NCBI RefSeq assembly: GCF_050589645.1
Contig: NZ_JBNGOQ010000002.1
Location: forward strand, 496,001 to 560,000
Direction: 5' to 3'
DNA: 64,000 nucleotides
Source: JBNGOQ01 sp050589645
GTDB taxonomy: Bacteria > Bacteroidota > Bacteroidia > Flavobacteriales > Flavobacteriaceae
Part shown: piece by piece, positions 27,360-35,097 of the stretch
How the letters are laid out: the number at the start of each line of letters is the position of its first letter
Numbering within the stretch: the first letter of the stretch is position 1
Program-made: the position numbers and the translations under genes
Notes under the pieces: generated by a model
Told to the model about the DNA's origin: nothing
The model's database searches: none
Seen by the model: only the letters and a program-made list of their open reading frames with translations

Positions 27360-28094
27360 ATGAAGAAAGACAAGTACATATTTGGCTCTCGAATCCTAAC
27401 ACATATTTTGTTTTGGGTGGTTTACTATGTTTTGTTCAGCTTAATCTGGGCAAAAGAAAATCAATATTATGAGAGTTTTGGGTTGGAATTTTTTCTGCTA
27501 CCTATTCGCATCTCAGCATCCTATTTTGTAATGTATTATCTCATGCCTCGGTTATTATTTAAGGGCAAGGAGGTAGAATTCATAGTTAAATACCTTATCA
27601 CTATTGTTGTTAGTGGACTATTGCAAAGGATATTTACACATTTTTACTACGAAGCACTGATGTTAAAGACAACTACTGAACTGTTTACAGTTCAATCCAT
27701 AGTTAAATCCATCATTCGAATAAATAGCACGGTTTTGCTTTTGTCCGCTCTTAAGGTTTTTAAACACTGGAAATCTGATAGGGAAATCTTTCGAAAACAA
27801 GAGCAAAGGCACATATATATCAGAGCAAATAATCGAAACTATAGAATAGTTACTGCCGATATATTATATGCGGAAGGATTGGGAAACCACGTAATATTCT
27901 ACATGAAGAAAGAAAAAAAATTGATTAGTTACATGTCCTTGAAACAAGCAGAAGAACAATTACCAGAAAATTTTACACGGTCTCATAAATCATTTCTAAT
28001 CAACAAAGATGAAGTTGAGTCCTATAATTCCGAGACAGTCGAAATAGGTGGTCGGATATTACCTATAAGTAGATCTTTTCAACTTGACCTCTAG
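27360..28094 (+). CDS. membrane-bound LytTR transcription regulator
   Basis: About 244 residues from ATG 27360, chosen because AGGAG lies 9-10 bp upstream and the start MKKDKYIFGSRILTH suits the family; the frame is open to 27324. Three to four membrane helices (~10-135) precede a LytTR domain (~150-244: 'HIYIRANNRNYRIVTADILYAEGLGNHVIF', 'FTRSHKSFLINKDEV', 'LPISRSFQ'). There is no receiver domain. It is divergent from the PDZ-hydrolase gene. Confidence 0.82.
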   Translation: MKKDKYIFGSRILTHILFWVVYYVLFSLIWAKENQYYESFGLEFFLLPIRISASYFVMYYLMPRLLFKGKEVEFIVKYLITIVVSGLLQRIFTHFYYEALMLKTTTELFTVQSIVKSIIRINSTVLLLSALKVFKHWKSDREIFRKQEQRHIYIRANNRNYRIVTADILYAEGLGNHVIFYMKKEKKLISYMSLKQAEEQLPENFTRSHKSFLINKDEVESYNSETVEIGGRILPISRSFQLDL

Positions 28095-28330
28095 AGTACA
28101 GGTTATTTATCTTAAAAGAGAGGCTCCAGTTGGATGATCCATGGTTTCGAGGCTTACAATTAATAACACCCGAACCTAAAATGGAATCGGAATAGCCTAG
28201 ATTAGGGAATTATAGTTATCAAAAGAATAATGTAAACGACTTGGCAACCTAGAAAATTTTCGTCCCAAATAGATAAAATTCTAGAATGGTCAGCGTCTTT
28301 ATGAGCTTTTATATACTCTTCTTCCAATTC

Positions 28331-28444
28331 CTATAATAAATCTTCTTGGTTTTCCGCTGTTAGACTTTTATCTGTGCACGATAATACAAATCCTATTATT
28401 GAAATTGATAAAACAATAAATGGTAGTTTTTTAAAATATTTCAT
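28331..28444 (-). CDS. very short lipoprotein ORF, possibly truncated
   Basis: 37 codons: MKYFKKLPFIVLSISIIGF then VLSC (lipobox) and TDKSLTAENQEDLL before the stop. The signal and lipobox are convincing, but the mature part is only about 15 residues, so the gene is probably cut short. It lies just downstream (on the minus strand) of a half cassette junction at 28491-28523, so it may be the remnant of a cassette gene. Confidence 0.45.
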   Translation of the reverse strand: MKYFKKLPFIVLSISIIGFVLSCTDKSLTAENQEDLL

Positions 28445-28490
28445 TCAGTTGGTTTTTCTTAGCAATGAATGGAGTTTATGTCTTTTTCAA

Positions 28491-28523
28491 ATTATTGCTA
28501 ACGTGCTCGGCTATGATTTCGTT
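28491..28523. repeat. half of an attC-like cassette junction
   Basis: ATTGCTAAC followed by CTCGGCTATGATTTCGTT. The last 18 bases are identical, in reverse orientation, to one arm of the HNH/SIR2 junction at 48012-48029. The other arm is missing here, probably lost when neighbouring DNA (IS110 remnant) rearranged. Confidence 0.6.
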
Positions 28524-28698
28524 ATTTTTTTTTGAACAGATTCATAATTGTTATCAATGTAGTTGATCAAAAATGCCGTTTGTTCTTTGCTTGCTTCAAG
28601 GTCTTTAAGAAATTCCCTTTCTTTATATCTTTTCAGAAATAATAGTCCACGAAACTTACCAGTGAAATCCTTTTCATTTATTTCAGTCCAAGTGAAAC
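28511..28698 (-). pseudogene. 3' end of an unknown gene cut by IS110 sequence
   Basis: On the minus strand about 62 codons read 'KCFTWTEINEKDFTGKFRGLLFLKRYKEREFLKDLEASKEQ...YESVQKKITKS' and stop inside the half junction. The reading is good coding sequence but has no start: at ~28699 it runs into an IS110-like transposase fragment on the other strand. No family recognised. Confidence 0.5.
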
Positions 28699-28965
28699 AT
28701 TTGGCTGGCCCCAGGGGTATACCAGAGCGGGGACACCCACAAGGCCATGGGAATGAGCGTGCGGGCCCATCGATTGATCCGCTCCTATTTTGTAGAGGCT
28801 GCTTGGCAGGCCATCCGTGCGGATCCGGTCATGCAGGCCTATTACCGTAAACACTTGGGCAAGGACACCAAGAAGATCATCATAAAAGTGGCGCGGAAGC
28901 TGCTTTCAAGGGCCTTGGCGGTAATCAAAACAGAGACCCCGTATCAGATAGGGGTCGTTCAGTAA
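28699..28965 (+). mobile_element. IS110-family transposase C-terminal fragment
   Basis: The open frame LAPGVYQSGDTHKAMG... followed by 'RLIRSYFVEAAWQAIR' and 'KKIIIKVARKLLSRALAVI' matches the C-terminal transposase_20 part of IS110/IS116/IS902 elements ('GL.P..YQSG...R..R.LR..L.EAAW.A.......', 'AI.AVARKLL'). The N-terminal DEDD catalytic part is absent, so it is inactive. It is GC-richer than the flanks. The left edge interrupts a minus-strand gene. Confidence 0.72.
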
Positions 28966-29232
28966 AAATCATGATAACAAAGCTCAAATACGAACAAAAC
29001 CCGGACTATAAAACAATGTGGGTGGTCACGCCAAGGGCGTGGATCACATATTTATAGCAAGTGGCCAGGTTTTATAACCTACGATCATACAGATGCCGGT
29101 GACCCCGAGTACTCGGGGATCACATATAGGATGCCGAGCAAGTTATACGAAAACAAAAAAAGTGGTTTAAAGCAAAAAGAACATATTCGCTATCTTTGGG
29201 AAACTCCAGTAGTGCTTTTCATAGGAGGCATT
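28966..29232. other. intergenic region after IS remnant
   Basis: GC-mixed sequence with the short direct repeat 'ggatcacata' (~29039 and ~29118) and the palindromic 'ccccgagtactcgggg' (29104-29119). It may be further IS110-associated remnant. No gene is seen. Confidence 0.35.
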
Positions 29233-29242
29233 GTTAGCAAAC
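29233..29242. repeat. cassette boundary box (last cassette of the 29-33 kb array)
   Basis: GTTAGCAAAC, the exact reverse complement of GTTTGCTAAC at 29766-29775 on the other side of the lipoprotein gene. It would be the R''-type box at the 3' end of that minus-strand gene. The rest of the junction to its left is not recognisable. Confidence 0.65.
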
Positions 29243-29250
29243 GTGTTTTT

Positions 29251-29763
29251 TTATTCTACTGGCCAATTTTTAATTATCTGTTTATCCTCACAATTTTCCA
29301 TTCGGTCCATTAGTTCATTTTTGTCATAATACATTTTGAATCTTTCTGGCACAATTTTGTTTATAATTTCGATGGCAGGACTTAATTCATGGTGATAGTA
29401 ATTGTTCAATTGTATTCGTTTTAAGGTGTCATTTTTTTTAAAGAGTAATACCTTAATATCCCCATCTGCAATACAGTCATTCGAATAATAGGCGCTTAAC
29501 GAATCAATTCGTATTTGCGATAATTCTCTAATTTTATTCTTGGGCAATTCAGTGGTAGTAAAAATAATGCTATCCCTTTCGTTTTCTAATTCCCCTCTGT
29601 AAGTAATAGTCAAGCTATCGTTGGTAAGTCGATATAGGATAGAGTAGGCCATAGAATAATTGAAGTCGGCTACACTTAATTCGAATGGTTCAATCGGTTC
29701 ATTTTTACACCCATTTGTTATAAGAGTGCACAATAAAAATGTCAATGCGATTGATCTTCTCAT
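29251..29763 (-). CDS. hypothetical lipoprotein
   Basis: 170 residues with a lipobox signal MRRSIALTFLLCTLITNGC. The mature part has no recognised domain ('YSILYRLTNDSLTITYRGELENERDSIIFTT', 'IKVLLFKKNDTLKRIQLNNYYHHELSP'). It fills a cassette-like unit bounded by 10-bp perfect inverted repeats at 29233-29242 and 29766-29775, only 2 bp beyond the start codon, so there is almost no 5' untranslated region. Confidence 0.65.
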   Translation of the reverse strand: MRRSIALTFLLCTLITNGCKNEPIEPFELSVADFNYSMAYSILYRLTNDSLTITYRGELENERDSIIFTTTELPKNKIRELSQIRIDSLSAYYSNDCIADGDIKVLLFKKNDTLKRIQLNNYYHHELSPAIEIINKIVPERFKMYYDKNELMDRMENCEDKQIIKNWPVE

Positions 29764-29765
29764 AT

Positions 29766-29904
29766 GTTTGCTAACGGTCTCGTATAACCGTCAGTTACGG
29801 GTTAATATGCGTTAATTTTCGGTTGGGCACAGACTTTAGCAATTCCGAGTGGATTCGGACGCAGTCGAATCCGCCGTAATTGCGGTTATACATTGTTGGC
29901 AATA
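29766..29904. repeat. attC-like junction A
   Basis: Outer boxes GTTTGCTAAC (29766-29775) and GTTGGCAATA (29895-29904). Inside them 'GTATAACCGTCAGTTACGG' pairs imperfectly with 'CCGTAATTGCGGTTATAC', with unpaired spacers of 5-8 nt next to the boxes. An inner hairpin GGATTCG...CGAATCC lies at 29851-29872. A near-identical design is found inverted at 62674-62811. The layout (R''-spacer-L''...L'-spacer-R') is that of an integron attC. Confidence 0.65.
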
Positions 29905-29909
29905 GTTTA

Positions 29910-30707
29910 TTAGTCATTTATTAAGATATTAATCATTTCAGATATACATATATTAAGAGTGTCTAATCTTGATTTTAGTATATAAGATAAACTTACCTCT
30001 TCAGGATTAGAAAAGTTGGGTCGCATATTTTCCCCACCACCAAAAAAAATCATCCCGCTTTTGTTTAAGTTAAAGGTCAGGGCAGGAACATATTCATAAT
30101 GGGAAATTTTATCACGAATTGATTTTCGATTACCACTAGACATTACAAATTCGAATTGTGAAGAAAACTTGTTGTGAGTTAAAATTAGTTCATCAGCAAT
30201 TTTATCTCCACTAAAGTTTTCCAGAAACTTATCAAGTTTTCTAAATGAATGAAAATCGTTCTTAAATCTTGCAGAAATTGCTCTTGTAAGTAAATCTAAA
30301 CATCTTCTATAAGCTAGTACAAAAGCTTGATATTCAAAGTCAATACGTTTGGTGTCGCCTAATTTAATAGAACTTTCGCCAATTAATTTCTTATAGTCAA
30401 ACTTATCTATACTATCGATTAGTGCTTTTTCTAATTGTTCAATTCGCTCATAATGGTAGTTTACGCAACAAAAACTACTCCGAACATCAATCAAAATTCC
30501 GACTGCGAGACGACGATACCATATTTTTAGCTTTGGACTTTCGGGCCAATCGGCCAGTGATGTTGATTTATAGTTTTCAGTATATTTTCGAAATGAACTA
30601 AAAGATTGGGAATATTCGTCACTTAATTTTTGTCCAGTTATTTCATTGACTGAATTAAGAATTCCTTGTATTTCGGGGCTGTGAAAAATATTATTATGTT
30701 CTTTCAA
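29910..30707 (-). CDS. HEPN-motif-like hypothetical protein
   Basis: 265 residues, all-helical, AT-rich, no signal peptide. Contains 'SIRDKISHYEYV', an R-x4-H motif seen in HEPN RNases and related defence proteins, and an earlier 'RLAVGILIDVRSSFCCVNYHYERIEQLEKA'. No family assigned. It is the only gene of a cassette-like unit bounded by TATTGCCAAC (30724-30733) and GTTGGCAATA (29895-29904), perfect inverted repeats. Defence function is inference. Confidence 0.55.
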   Translation of the reverse strand: MKEHNNIFHSPEIQGILNSVNEITGQKLSDEYSQSFSSFRKYTENYKSTSLADWPESPKLKIWYRRLAVGILIDVRSSFCCVNYHYERIEQLEKALIDSIDKFDYKKLIGESSIKLGDTKRIDFEYQAFVLAYRRCLDLLTRAISARFKNDFHSFRKLDKFLENFSGDKIADELILTHNKFSSQFEFVMSSGNRKSIRDKISHYEYVPALTFNLNKSGMIFFGGGENMRPNFSNPEEVSLSYILKSRLDTLNICISEMINILIND

Positions 30708-30723
30708 TAGGTTCTCTCTAAAT

Positions 30724-30973
30724 TATTGCCAACGGTTCGGTTATGGCAAGTAGGGCAGGCAAGGAAACTTTTCGTTTCCGTCCGAACTATGAGCCAAAGC
30801 TTTTTGCCCGCCCGTACCGAAAAGGTACTCTCGGGCGGGTTTTGTAATTAGTTTTATTTTTTAACTGCCAAATCCAATCCCGATAGCCATCGGGATGACA
30901 GACTTTGCAAACACGCCCAAGCCTTTAAATTTGTCACTTTATGCCCTATTTGCTATAGGCATTGTTATCTTTA
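30724..30973. repeat. attC-like junction B (long)
   Basis: Outer boxes TATTGCCAAC (30724-30733) and GTTATCTTTA (30964-30973). Arms 'TTATGGCAAGTAGGGCA' and 'TGCCCTATTTGCTATAGGC' pair imperfectly. The ~180-bp centre holds the hairpin at 30806-30843, which makes this junction longer than the others. Confidence 0.6.
30806..30843. terminator. GC-rich hairpin with T-run
   Basis: CCCGCCCGTACC...GGTACTCTCGGGCGGG followed by TTTTG. On the + strand it has the form of an intrinsic terminator. It lies within junction B, so it may instead be part of the recombination hairpin. Confidence 0.6.
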
Positions 30974-30980
30974 GTGCTTT

Positions 30981-31313
30981 CTACGCTACCTTGAATTCGG
31001 CATCGTTCATTTGTACGCTGAACTTTATGTTTGCTTTCAGTGCGTTAAAGACCTTTAAAATTGTTTCGATAGTTACGTTCTTGGCACTACGTTCCAATTT
31101 TGAAATCTGTGACTTTTGAACTCCGATCAATTCCCCAAGTTGTGTTTGGGTCAATTTCCTTTCTTTCCGAATCGACTTGATCATTTCGCCAAGAACCTCC
31201 ATTCGCAGATCGAACTCGTACTTGTCGCGTTCCGCTGTTCCGATTTTTCCGATGTCCATGTCTTTCATTTGGTCAAGGGTCATCATTTTCATCTTTTTCT
31301 TTTTTGTAGCCAT
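30981..31313 (-). CDS. higA: HigA-like XRE-family antitoxin
   Basis: 110 residues from ATG at 31313; the frame is open upstream, but that would overlap the toxin gene deeply. Lys/Met-rich N-terminus, then an HTH_3 domain at ~45-100 ('IKSIRKERKLTQTQLGELIGVQKSQISKLERSAKNVTIETILKVFNAL'). It follows the toxin gene by 10 bp, the toxin-first order typical of HigBA. It should bind the toxin and repress the operon. Confidence 0.82.
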   Translation of the reverse strand: MATKKKKMKMMTLDQMKDMDIGKIGTAERDKYEFDLRMEVLGEMIKSIRKERKLTQTQLGELIGVQKSQISKLERSAKNVTIETILKVFNALKANIKFSVQMNDAEFKVA

Positions 31314-31323
31314 AATCTTGTTT

Positions 31324-31656
31324 TTATTGCTTGAAATATTCAGTCCGAATCTGTTTCGCTTTTTCGATTTCGGCTTTTGGAACCTTGTCCGTTTTCTTGA
31401 CCATTCCATGAGTTGAAATCACAAGCGTTTCGGTTTTGCCCGTCCTGTCCCAGAATGCGAAAAGTCGGTATTGAAGTCCGCCGTACTTAGTCCTGAATTC
31501 CCAAATATCGTCCGTCAGTTTTTTGAACAGTTTTGGGTCAAGTCCAAGTTTTGCCTTGTCCAGATTATAGTAAATTTTCGCTTTGGCTTTTTTATCGACC
31601 TTGGCCATAAAGTCAATGGCCTGTTCAAGAAAAATGACTTCAAATCTTCTTTCCAT
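31324..31656 (-). CDS. higB: HigB/RelE-type mRNA interferase toxin
   Basis: 110 residues. 'FEVIFLEQAIDFMAKVDKKAKAKIYYNLDKA', 'LFKKLTDDIWEFRTKYGGLQYRLFAFWDRTG' and 'VISTHGMVKKTDKVPKAEIEKAKQI' are the features of the phage Gp49-like/HigB family (PF05973), which cleaves mRNA on the ribosome. It forms a type II toxin-antitoxin operon with the XRE gene downstream. The pair occupies one cassette bounded by the perfect inverted repeats TAAAGATAAC (31736-31745) and GTTATCTTTA (30964-30973). Toxin-antitoxin genes commonly stabilise integron cassette arrays. Confidence 0.85.
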   Translation of the reverse strand: MERRFEVIFLEQAIDFMAKVDKKAKAKIYYNLDKAKLGLDPKLFKKLTDDIWEFRTKYGGLQYRLFAFWDRTGKTETLVISTHGMVKKTDKVPKAEIEKAKQIRTEYFKQ

Positions 31657-31735
31657 TCGGTTTAAATGTCCTTTTAATAGACAAATATAAGAAAATAAGT
31701 TGAATTATATGGAAACTTTTAAAAATGGACAGCAT

Positions 31736-31871
31736 TAAAGATAACGGTGAGTGTATGAGCAGTAGCGGATTTTTAGCTGCTACTTTTCGGTAAGAAATAT
31801 ACTTTAATAAAATGAAAAACGGTTCAAGTTTGCACTTAAACCGCTATTGCTTATACACGTTGTTGGCAACA
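31736..31871. repeat. attC-like junction C
   Basis: Outer boxes TAAAGATAAC (31736-31745) and GTTGGCAACA (31862-31871). Arms 'GTGTATGAGCAGTAGCGG' and 'CCGCTATTGCTTATACAC' pair almost fully, with short spacers to the boxes. Confidence 0.65.
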
Positions 31872-31875
31872 GTTT

Positions 31876-32499
31876 TTAAATCTGTTCAATCCTTTGGTAG
31901 ATTTTCTTTTTAGAGTTCTCAAATATTTCTCCACCAAACTCTTCATTATCCAATGAGATTATAGAAATGTCTTTTATTCCCATAATTCCGAAAACGAATT
32001 TCAAATAGGTTGTTTGAAAATTCATATGTTCGTTTTTCTCGCTTTCTCCATAACCTGTGTCGCCACGACTTGACAGAATGAACATTTTTTTGTTTTCAAG
32101 AATTCCAACATAATCTCCGTCAGGTTCTCCTGAACGGAATTTCCAAGTTTCGTTAATTCTCATAAGTTGGTCTATATAAGATTTTAGCCCGCTCGGTATT
32201 GACCAATTGTACATTGGCGTTCCTAAAACATAAATATTATGTTCCTTGAATTCCTTAACTAATTCATTGCTGAACTCAACCCCTGACTGGTTTTCTTTTG
32301 TCCTTTCACTTGGTTTGATAAATGCACTTGCAATCCATTTTTCATTTATGGGTGGAATTTCCTCCAGTCCAACTTCTCGGTGGGTAAAATTGTCGTTAGG
32401 ATTTTTCTTTTTCCAATTCTCCTCAAAAAGTTGCGTTAGTTTTCGGCTATGGGATTTTTCATTTCTTACACTTGCGTTGATGATTAATACTTTGTTCAT
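31876..32499 (-). CDS. FMN-dependent NAD(P)H oxidoreductase (AzoR-like)
   Basis: 207 residues of the flavodoxin_2 fold: 'KVLIINASVRNEKSHSRKL' (phosphate loop), 'YVLGTPMYNWSIPSGLKSYIDQLMR' (FMN-binding, diagnostic for AzoR-type NADH:quinone/azo reductases) and 'KMFILSSRGDTGYG'. A cytoplasmic electron-transfer enzyme acting on quinones or azo compounds. It shares one cassette-like unit with the Crp/Fnr regulator upstream, which may control it. Confidence 0.85.
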   Translation of the reverse strand: MNKVLIINASVRNEKSHSRKLTQLFEENWKKKNPNDNFTHREVGLEEIPPINEKWIASAFIKPSERTKENQSGVEFSNELVKEFKEHNIYVLGTPMYNWSIPSGLKSYIDQLMRINETWKFRSGEPDGDYVGILENKKMFILSSRGDTGYGESEKNEHMNFQTTYLKFVFGIMGIKDISIISLDNEEFGGEIFENSKKKIYQRIEQI

Positions 32500-32562
32500 A
32501 TTCCTAAATTTTGATTATGAGACAAAGTTCTGAATTGGGAAAGTGAAAAAAATTGATGTAGT

Positions 32563-33144
32563 TTAAGACGCTTTGATTTTTTTACGCATTCTGCTCAAAA
32601 ATTCGGGAGTAATTCCTAAATAAGATGCAATTAGATAGTTGGGGACTTTCTCTGAAATTTTAGGGTAATTTTCTAAGAAATCCGAATATCGTTGTTCTGC
32701 ATCAAGAATGTTATTTAAGATTATTCTCCGTTGTAAACTTCCAAGATAATTTTCGAGGATGATTCTAAAAAAGCGTTCAAGTTTTGGAACTTTTGTTAAC
32801 ATTTCTTGAAAAGAGTCATAACGGATTTGTATTAATTTAGTTTTTTCAATGGCTTGAATGTTATAAATCGAAGGCTTTTGTTTTTGAAAACTATCAATAT
32901 CCGTTGCCCACCAATTTTCAATTGCAAAGTATAGGATTTCTTCCTTCCCTGTTTCGGGATTTATGTAAAAAGCTTTCAATGTTCCTTTAAGAACAAAATT
33001 ATCCGTTCTGCAAGTCTCCCCGTTTCTCAATAGATAATCCCCTTTTTCAAGTATTTTTTCGGTCCAAAACGTTTCGATTAAATTTTCTTCTTCGGAGCTT
33101 AATTTAATATATTTTGAAATTGATTTGATTAGTTGCTCTTTCAT
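32563..33144 (-). CDS. Crp/Fnr-family transcription regulator
   Basis: 193 residues. Cyclic-nucleotide-binding-like domain at ~20-125 ('ILEKGDYLLRNGETCRTDNFVLKGTLKAFYINPETGKEEILYFAIENWWATD') and a short C-terminal HTH ('YLIASYLGITPEFLSRMRKKI'). No FNR-type Cys cluster, as usual for this Bacteroidota subgroup. It is the first gene after the array leader at 33151-33187 and lies 63 bp upstream of the oxidoreductase gene. Confidence 0.85.
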   Translation of the reverse strand: MKEQLIKSISKYIKLSSEEENLIETFWTEKILEKGDYLLRNGETCRTDNFVLKGTLKAFYINPETGKEEILYFAIENWWATDIDSFQKQKPSIYNIQAIEKTKLIQIRYDSFQEMLTKVPKLERFFRIILENYLGSLQRRIILNNILDAEQRYSDFLENYPKISEKVPNYLIASYLGITPEFLSRMRKKIKAS

Positions 33145-33150
33145 TCAAAT

Positions 33151-33187
33151 TGTTGCCAACAAATGTATATGATCATTGATCATATAC
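33151..33187 (-). promoter_or_regulatory. array leader 1: palindrome plus first GTT box
   Basis: Read on the minus strand: a palindrome GTATATGATCAATGATCAT(ATAC) (33165-33187), then 4 bp, then GTTGGCAACA (33151-33160), which is the perfect complement of the box at 31862-31871 behind the two-gene cassette. The same palindrome-plus-GTT arrangement precedes the first cassette at 47106, 60605 and 61902. It could be an attI-like insertion site, a promoter/operator, or both. Confidence 0.6.
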
Positions 33188-34297
33188 CCATTATACGCCT
33201 AAGATAGCAAAACATCGAATTTCATGAAATATCTTGTTACGATAAAGATTGTTTTCACTCTACCTAAAAAGTACATAAAAACCACCGTTTTATTAAACCT
33301 CGTTTAAGTGCCATGTTTATCGGGCGCTCCGGGTTTACTTTGCCGTATCGATTAATTTGTTCAGGTCGACAGGTTTTTCTGAACTAGTTGATCATTAAAA
33401 GGGCGGGTTTTAAGGGTCAGTCGTGGCGAATGGATTTTTCTACTCAAAACGTTCCATTCGTGGTCTTTTTTAGTTGTCTCAGAAATTGTGGTTTTATGGG
33501 ACACCAAACTCTTTAAATTTCGCGCTGCTATACTACATCCGAAATCTTCGTAAGACCCATAATTGATATGAATAAAAAGATGGACCCTTTACATTTTGGG
33601 GCTTTTATAAAGAGTTAATCGTTTAATGATGAATCGAAACCTTGTTTATTAGAAAACACCAAAATCAATACACGACCCGGTTAATTTGAAGAAAACAATT
33701 TGGAAAATCATATACTCAGGTTACAAGCTGATGTGAATTGTACATTTTAAAATATCAGATCGTACTTTTTAAATTGTCAGTTACAAATATCGCTTGAATG
33801 CGCTATTCCGGGAATTTCTTAGAATGAACTATAATCCTTCTTCAAAGCTTTAGTGACCTGCGGATAGCGGAGGAGGAGAGTAGGGGGGTGCCGAGTCCTC
33901 CGTTTTAACCCTTACCACAAAACCCCTCTTTTTCCCTCCAATTTTCCCACCTATTACCCTATATGCCCAGTTGTTACATAGGTTTTTCTTTCCTGTCATT
34001 TTATGTGCAGTTTTATGGGATAACAGGGCTTAGCTTGCCTGCTGGTTTACCTGCCTGCCGGCAGGCAGGCCCGCCGTGGAGGGTAGGCATGGCCAATGAC
34101 TCGATACCATCTGGTAAGTTGGGTCAAGAATTTATGGATATGGAGCATACCGAGCAGTTCATTGGACAGTTGAACATTGTACCGCTATTGGCCGAACTTT
34201 GGCTGGGCTCCTTAGGCCCAGGTTGGGGAGGAAAGAAAACCGTGAGCTTCCAATATCGTAAAAGATGGTAGATTTACATGCATTAAAAAAGAAACCA
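33188..34297. other. 1.1-kb gene-free region with repeats
   Basis: No credible gene. Bases 33188-33780 show no clear structure. Bases ~33795-33905 hold R2-type repeat ('gcgctattccgggaatttctt', 'gcggatagcggaggagga'). Bases 33910-34020 are R1 copy b with CCCAGTTGTTACATAGG at 33966-33982. Bases ~34048-34090 carry the GC palindrome CTGCCTGCCGGCAGGCAG and 'gcccgccgtggagggtaggcatggcc', as near 7970. An open frame at 33963-34271 crosses these repeats and is not credible. Confidence 0.6.
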
Positions 34298-34855
34298 ATG
34301 ATGGACAAGCATGCGTTTTTTACATTTTTACTGGTGATAGCCGTATCCGGAACCCTCTGGGCACAGCCCAAGACCGGGCAGTTCGTGAATATTTCTGTAG
34401 GTCTTGGTATTTCGGCCTATGATGAGGAGGTAGATTTTTCGGGCACGGGCTTCTATGTTCAGAGCGAATATGTGCATGCCCCCAAAAAATGGTTGGGCCT
34501 AAGGCCCTATATTGGTTTGATATTGACCTCTGGCGACGACAATACTGCGTTTCCCAATTCCGACGTATCCACAAATGCGTTGATGATCGGAGGAAAGACC
34601 CGTATCCTGGCTCCCATTCCCTGGGTGGCCCCGTATATTGAATTGGGCATCGGGACCTCCATAGGCTCCTTTAAAACCTTGACCCCCTTTACCAATATAT
34701 CCAAAAGTGGTTTGGTGGCACATATCCCTTTTTCGATTGGACTTGCGGTGGGCAAGGATAATGGCGTTGATATCGCATTCACTTACTACTACCATCCCTC
34801 CATAGACCAGTTTGCCGGGGCTGCCGCCTTTGGCCTTTCCTTTAGGCTCGATTAA
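34298..34855 (+). CDS. outer-membrane beta-barrel protein
   Basis: About 185 residues; ATG 34298 or 34301 gives MMDKHAFFTFLLVIAVSGTL and cleavage near 'LWAQ'. The frame is open to 34265. Alternating strands with Gly/aromatic turns ('NISVGLGISAY', 'GLRPYIGLILTSGDD', 'VAPYIELGIGTSIGSF', 'PFSIGLAVGKDNGVDIAFTYYY') and the ending 'AAAFGLSFRLD' suit a small outer-membrane barrel. It lies ~280 bp downstream of R1 copy b, like the barrel at 4976. Confidence 0.7.
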   Translation: MMDKHAFFTFLLVIAVSGTLWAQPKTGQFVNISVGLGISAYDEEVDFSGTGFYVQSEYVHAPKKWLGLRPYIGLILTSGDDNTAFPNSDVSTNALMIGGKTRILAPIPWVAPYIELGIGTSIGSFKTLTPFTNISKSGLVAHIPFSIGLAVGKDNGVDIAFTYYYHPSIDQFAGAAAFGLSFRLD

Positions 34856-34904
34856 ACTATTTCCGTTTTTTTGATAATCCCGATACGTTGAGGGTGCACG
34901 TCTG

Positions 34905-35085
34905 TGAAGAACACTCATTTTTTGGGCCCACGACATATCCTCCGGAGCTTGAATCTCCACTATAGCTTTAGCGACATGCGGATGGCGAAGGCGGGCACTC
35001 TTTTTCTGAGCCTATGACAAGACCTCCAGGCTATTTTCAGCATAGGAGGGAAGGAGGGGAGTGTGTGAAATGGGAATTAACTATT
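34905..35085. repeat. dispersed element R2 (two joined units)
   Basis: 'cctccggagcttgaatctccactatagctttagcgacatgcggatggcg' followed by 'cataggagggaaggaggggagtgtgtg', matching the units at 42270, 44600 and 55700. Non-coding, between convergent genes. Confidence 0.6.
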
Positions 35086-35097
35086 TTATTGTTTTAC

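Noticed and set aside
28563..28850. 95-codon plus-strand open frame
   Set aside because: It crosses the junction between a broken minus-strand gene and the IS110 fragment in the wrong frame for the transposase.
29233..33187. Interpreting the inverted repeats simply as transcription terminators
   Set aside because: The boxes flank genes on both sides, are gene-specific and complementary across the gene rather than only across the junction, and mostly lack T-runs; terminators do not explain this.
33963..34271. 102-codon plus-strand open frame
   Set aside because: It runs through R1 and GC-palindrome repeats shared with other non-coding sites, so it is not a gene.
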